Part shown: positions 60,801 to 64,000 of the stretch, one piece after another
How positions within the stretch are numbered: position 1 is the stretch's first letter
Layout: each line of letters opens with the position of its first letter
NCBI RefSeq assembly: GCF_051020975.1
Contig: NC_135042.1
Span: 6,223,888 to 6,287,887, forward strand
DNA: 64,000 nucleotides
Origin: Osmia lignaria lignaria
Taxonomy: Eukaryota; Arthropoda; Insecta; Hymenoptera; Megachilidae
Direction of reading: 5' to 3'
Notes under the pieces: model-generated
Seen by the model: the letters and a program-made list of their open reading frames with translations, nothing else
Told to the model about the DNA's origin: nothing
The model's database searches: none
Position numbers and translations under genes: made by a program

Positions 60801-63800
60801 CTTACCGGTACAGGGCTGCTACTTGGTAATTTCATAATTTAAACGAGTTGCCTGCCGTTGTTTCGCTACGGACTTAAGTAAAGCTTTTTCTTCGTGTTTG
60901 TGGCAAACCCTTCGAATACGCAGCAGTTTTCCCGTCTACGCCAGAGCCATATGGTAATACGAAGGCAACTCGTTCTGAAACATTTTTCTTCGTTCGATGA
61001 GATGACGTGACACGCCCATCGTTCGGTATATAAACTGCTCGTTTCTCTTTTTCGGTAGTTAAATTTCTGGCAATAAACGGTCAGGTCGTCTGTAAAAATT
61101 GCAGTTAACGGAGCTGGTTAATATTCAGCCTCGAAAGTGTGACATTTATATCCCGTATGGTAACTGGACTTTTTATCGTTAATTAGAATTGAATACACGA
61201 GGGACAGTTTTCTTAATTTTTTATTTTAAATTGAACATTCTTGGTGGAGGATAATTTGGATACTTTCAAATCGCAAAGGTTACATCGTCTTCTCTCGAAG
61301 ATGCGTTTCCTGAAGTTTCTTCGTTCAGTCCTACTCAGTCATTAGAAGTAACCGAGTTAATTCTCAGAACGTGTACGTCTCTCGACTGCGAATTTCCATG
61401 CAAATTCAAGAGGGCGGCCGTTTGCTAGTAAAATTTTAGCGGTCTCGCAGCCCACTTCCTTCTCTTCTCGAGGAAACTTCACAGACTTCGCAGGTTCCTT
61501 CGACTTACCTCTTCTTGCTACAAGTTAACCAAGTAACATCTTGGGACGATCAAACATCTTGTTTCCTTTTGAAAATTTATACTGTCTGGTAACGAGATTG
61601 GGGTAGGTGAAGAGGACTCATCTGGCACAGAGAATATTTGATTCATCGATATATTTCAGTCTTATTTAAATCTACTTGATTTCGAAGTGAAATTTCGTAG
61701 CTGGTCGTTTCGTAAGGAAATTGTATATCGTTTAAAGTTGTCGCGTAGGATAACGTTTTCCTGTCGGATGAGACGGTATTACGGTCATTCGATTCAGAGA
61801 CGAGACGGTAGCCAAGGGAAGCGGGTAATTTGCAAGGTGGTTTACAACTCTTAATCCTAGTTCTTTCACGGGGCCATTAGCGACTAACGAGGCATTGTCG
61901 ACGCCCTTCCTCAGAAACTTTCCAAGGCATTAGGGACACGAAAGAACGATAAACCCTGCGAATTATGCCGCGATTATGTAAAACGGGAACGAAACGTTTA
62001 TCGTTGAAACTTCTCTCCGATCGTTTCGAATTTATCTGAAAGTTCCAAAAATGCTAAACACCCTCCTCGAGTCTTTAACACTTCAAACAAGTTTGCAAGT
62101 TGCTTTAGAAAACAATTTTCTTTTATTTTACATACAATTTCAAGATTCCTGTTAAAATTCAAGCGTCATCAAAAATTCCAAACGTTACATCATTCAACCG
62201 GCTGTTCCTGTTTCGTAAATCACTGACTAATTCGTCTTAGTCGCTCGTCGAGAATATCTGGCGTCCATAAACGCTTCTTATTTATGATAACGTCAATTTC
62301 ACGGGAGGCAGAGTAGAGCCATTCGCACGTAAATCGTTTCTTCCGTCGTTTCCCGTGGCTCGGGACACTCTCGCCGACGTAGATATGCAAATATCGCTAA
62401 TTACTGGTAGCGGCAGGATTACACGGTTCCTCGTTGCCCCCTTTAATTTCTCCCTCGATAATTTCCCCCTTTCCCGTGGTTCCTTGCGCCAGCACCACCC
62501 TCGCTCCCTGACTCCCTTTACTATGTAGAAGCACCGCTTTTGGCTTCGTTGGCACCTCTTTCAGTCTGAGTATCTCCATCTAAGAGCGAATGCTTGTAAG
62601 AGGAACAAATCTGTTCCAAAATTGAACATCAGAAATATTAATTTATTAATTAGGATTGAAACGTTCCTATCGATTTGTGCTTTCTAAATTACGCGAATGA
62701 AATCTCTTCGAGTTCTTTAATCCCAGGCTAAAAATTACCAACGAAGTGTTAATACCCGTTCCGTGACTCTAATACCGAGCGCAAAGATAACGGGGCGCGT
62801 CTTGAAGGATAGAGAAGAAGTGGCTTGTGCCTTGTCGAGGTCGAAGGTGGCAACTGATAAGAGGCTGGAATTAAGCTCCGTCTTTAACTAGCAGGCGAGA
62901 AGAGCGACACGATCCGACTTCCGACGCTTTCAACCTTCTTCTTCCTGGTGCTCTCCGTTTCATGATTCACAGAACGGGACGGGACGAGACGAGACGAGGT
63001 GGTTAACGGTCGTAAAGGAAAATTAGGGAGACCGGGTAGGATTAGCGATACGAGACAAAGGTTCGTTCGGGCGGGAACACTCGGGGAAAATGGAGTCTAT
63101 TCATTCCGGAGGCAATGAATCGGACGCGTACGGTGTTGTGCGGTGGTCCGCGCGTGGATCACTCGCACCGGTGATAAAGGACGAAGGATTTGCTGGGATT
63201 GCGATGTTCCTGGGGCTTTATGGACTTGCCCGCGCGTATCCCGGCTACGCAGACGGCTTTCTCAAACTATTTCTCTCTGTGCCCTGCGATTCGAAGGGGA
63301 CCCGACACAGACTCGCTTCGTGCAAGTTGAAATTGATCGGAAAGCGGGTTAACGAGTTGATTGTCGGCTGGATTTCCTCCACGATCCAACACGTTTAACA
63401 CTTAATACTAAAATCTACGTTTGAATTTTTCTTAAAAATAAATCTCTTTCGACGATTCATCGAGGAGAGTGACTCTTCGAGTCTTCTCAGTCCCTCGGCG
63501 AGATTCGCAGATATTCCGCACTCGCGCGTGGACTCTTAATTCCTGGACGATGGTATCGGTGGCGGTACAGAAGGGGTAGGGAAGGCGTGTGTATCCTGGC
63601 CCATTGTTTCACTGGTCCTGGCCATGGGACACGAGATTCGTGATAAACGACAGCAGAAACGACGGACGTATGCCGCTGCCGTTGCCGTGTTCCCTGCTTT
63701 CCGCCTTTCTTTTTCTCTTTCACCCTTCCTTTGCTTCGTTCCCTGCACGATCCACCGAGCGAACTCATCCTATCTGGCAACAGGATCTACCGGACACGTA

Positions 63801-64000
63801 GACGTACAGAGTCGTGGCCGGTGGTGGTTGGAGGCTAGATGGTTGCGCGGTGGTTATTACCAGACCATAATGAAAGGTTCGTCCTGCCGGCGGGGATTAT
63901 TCTTAGATACACTGTATCTTTAGCTACGTTACATTAGTAAGGCTTTTTCTTACCCTGAAACACGTACAGTGTTCCAAACGTACCAGTTTACCATTTAATT
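57890..64000. other. Noncoding stretch to the end of the window
   Basis: No exon with recognisable similarity. A 102-codon frame at 63090-63398 (plus) and a 60-codon frame at 62397-62579 (minus) look slightly protein-like but have no domain or splice support. Octamers ATGCAAAT occur at 58808-58815, 61398-61405 and 62385-62392. A lone MITE-end-like TTAACCCTTCAACACTGG begins near 59853. A GACGAGAC repeat lies near 62975-62998. Confidence 0.5.

Noticed and set aside
63090..63398. 102-codon plus-strand frame with a moderately hydrophobic middle
   Set aside because: No family similarity or splice evidence, and the composition after residue 60 drifts towards noise.

Overview
This window is nuclear DNA of an insect, most likely an aculeate hymenopteran and possibly a bee. 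The reasoning is mixed. CG dinucleotides are visibly frequent along an otherwise moderately AT-rich sequence, as in many Hymenoptera. The two clear genes are spliced with short introns (72-315 nt) and belong to families well known in insects: a Tret1-like sugar transporter and a TIL-domain protease inhibitor resembling honeybee chymotrypsin inhibitors. The species cannot be fixed from sequence alone. There are no bacterial features, and nearly all open frames are chance frames in noncoding DNA.

Layout: 1-21469 is intergenic or intronic, with one compact TTAA-flanked MITE (2702-2830), one possible short exon with a strong splice donor (5910-6006, plus strand), and a GC/CpG-rich block around 16.9-17.6 kb. 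A coding-looking but unidentified minus-strand frame lies at 21470-21799. Next comes a 649-bp foldback element built of nested palindromes with a tRNA-like core (22585-23233). From 23.2 to 30.3 kb the DNA is noncoding, with a TG microsatellite and three related copies of a CTAGGTTAG-led motif between 25.4 and 27.4 kb. A complete three-exon gene for an 87-residue secreted TIL inhibitor follows on the minus strand (30372-30849), with a TATA box upstream and a perfect AT palindrome downstream. A second, longer copy of the foldback element sits at 34831-35552, so the pair brackets the inhibitor gene.

About 7 kb of noncoding DNA, with two octamer sites 30 bp apart near 41.35 kb, precedes a complete six-exon gene for a 462-residue facilitative sugar transporter on the plus strand (42537-44712). 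Its fourth intron contains a perfect 14-bp hairpin. The rest (44.8-64 kb) is mostly noncoding. It holds one coding-looking minus frame (46453-46812) and two related copies of another MITE family (53346-53561 and 57677-57889).

The two confident genes are separate transcription units on opposite strands and nothing shows that they act together. The least explained structure is the pair of nested-palindrome elements with the tRNA-like centre.
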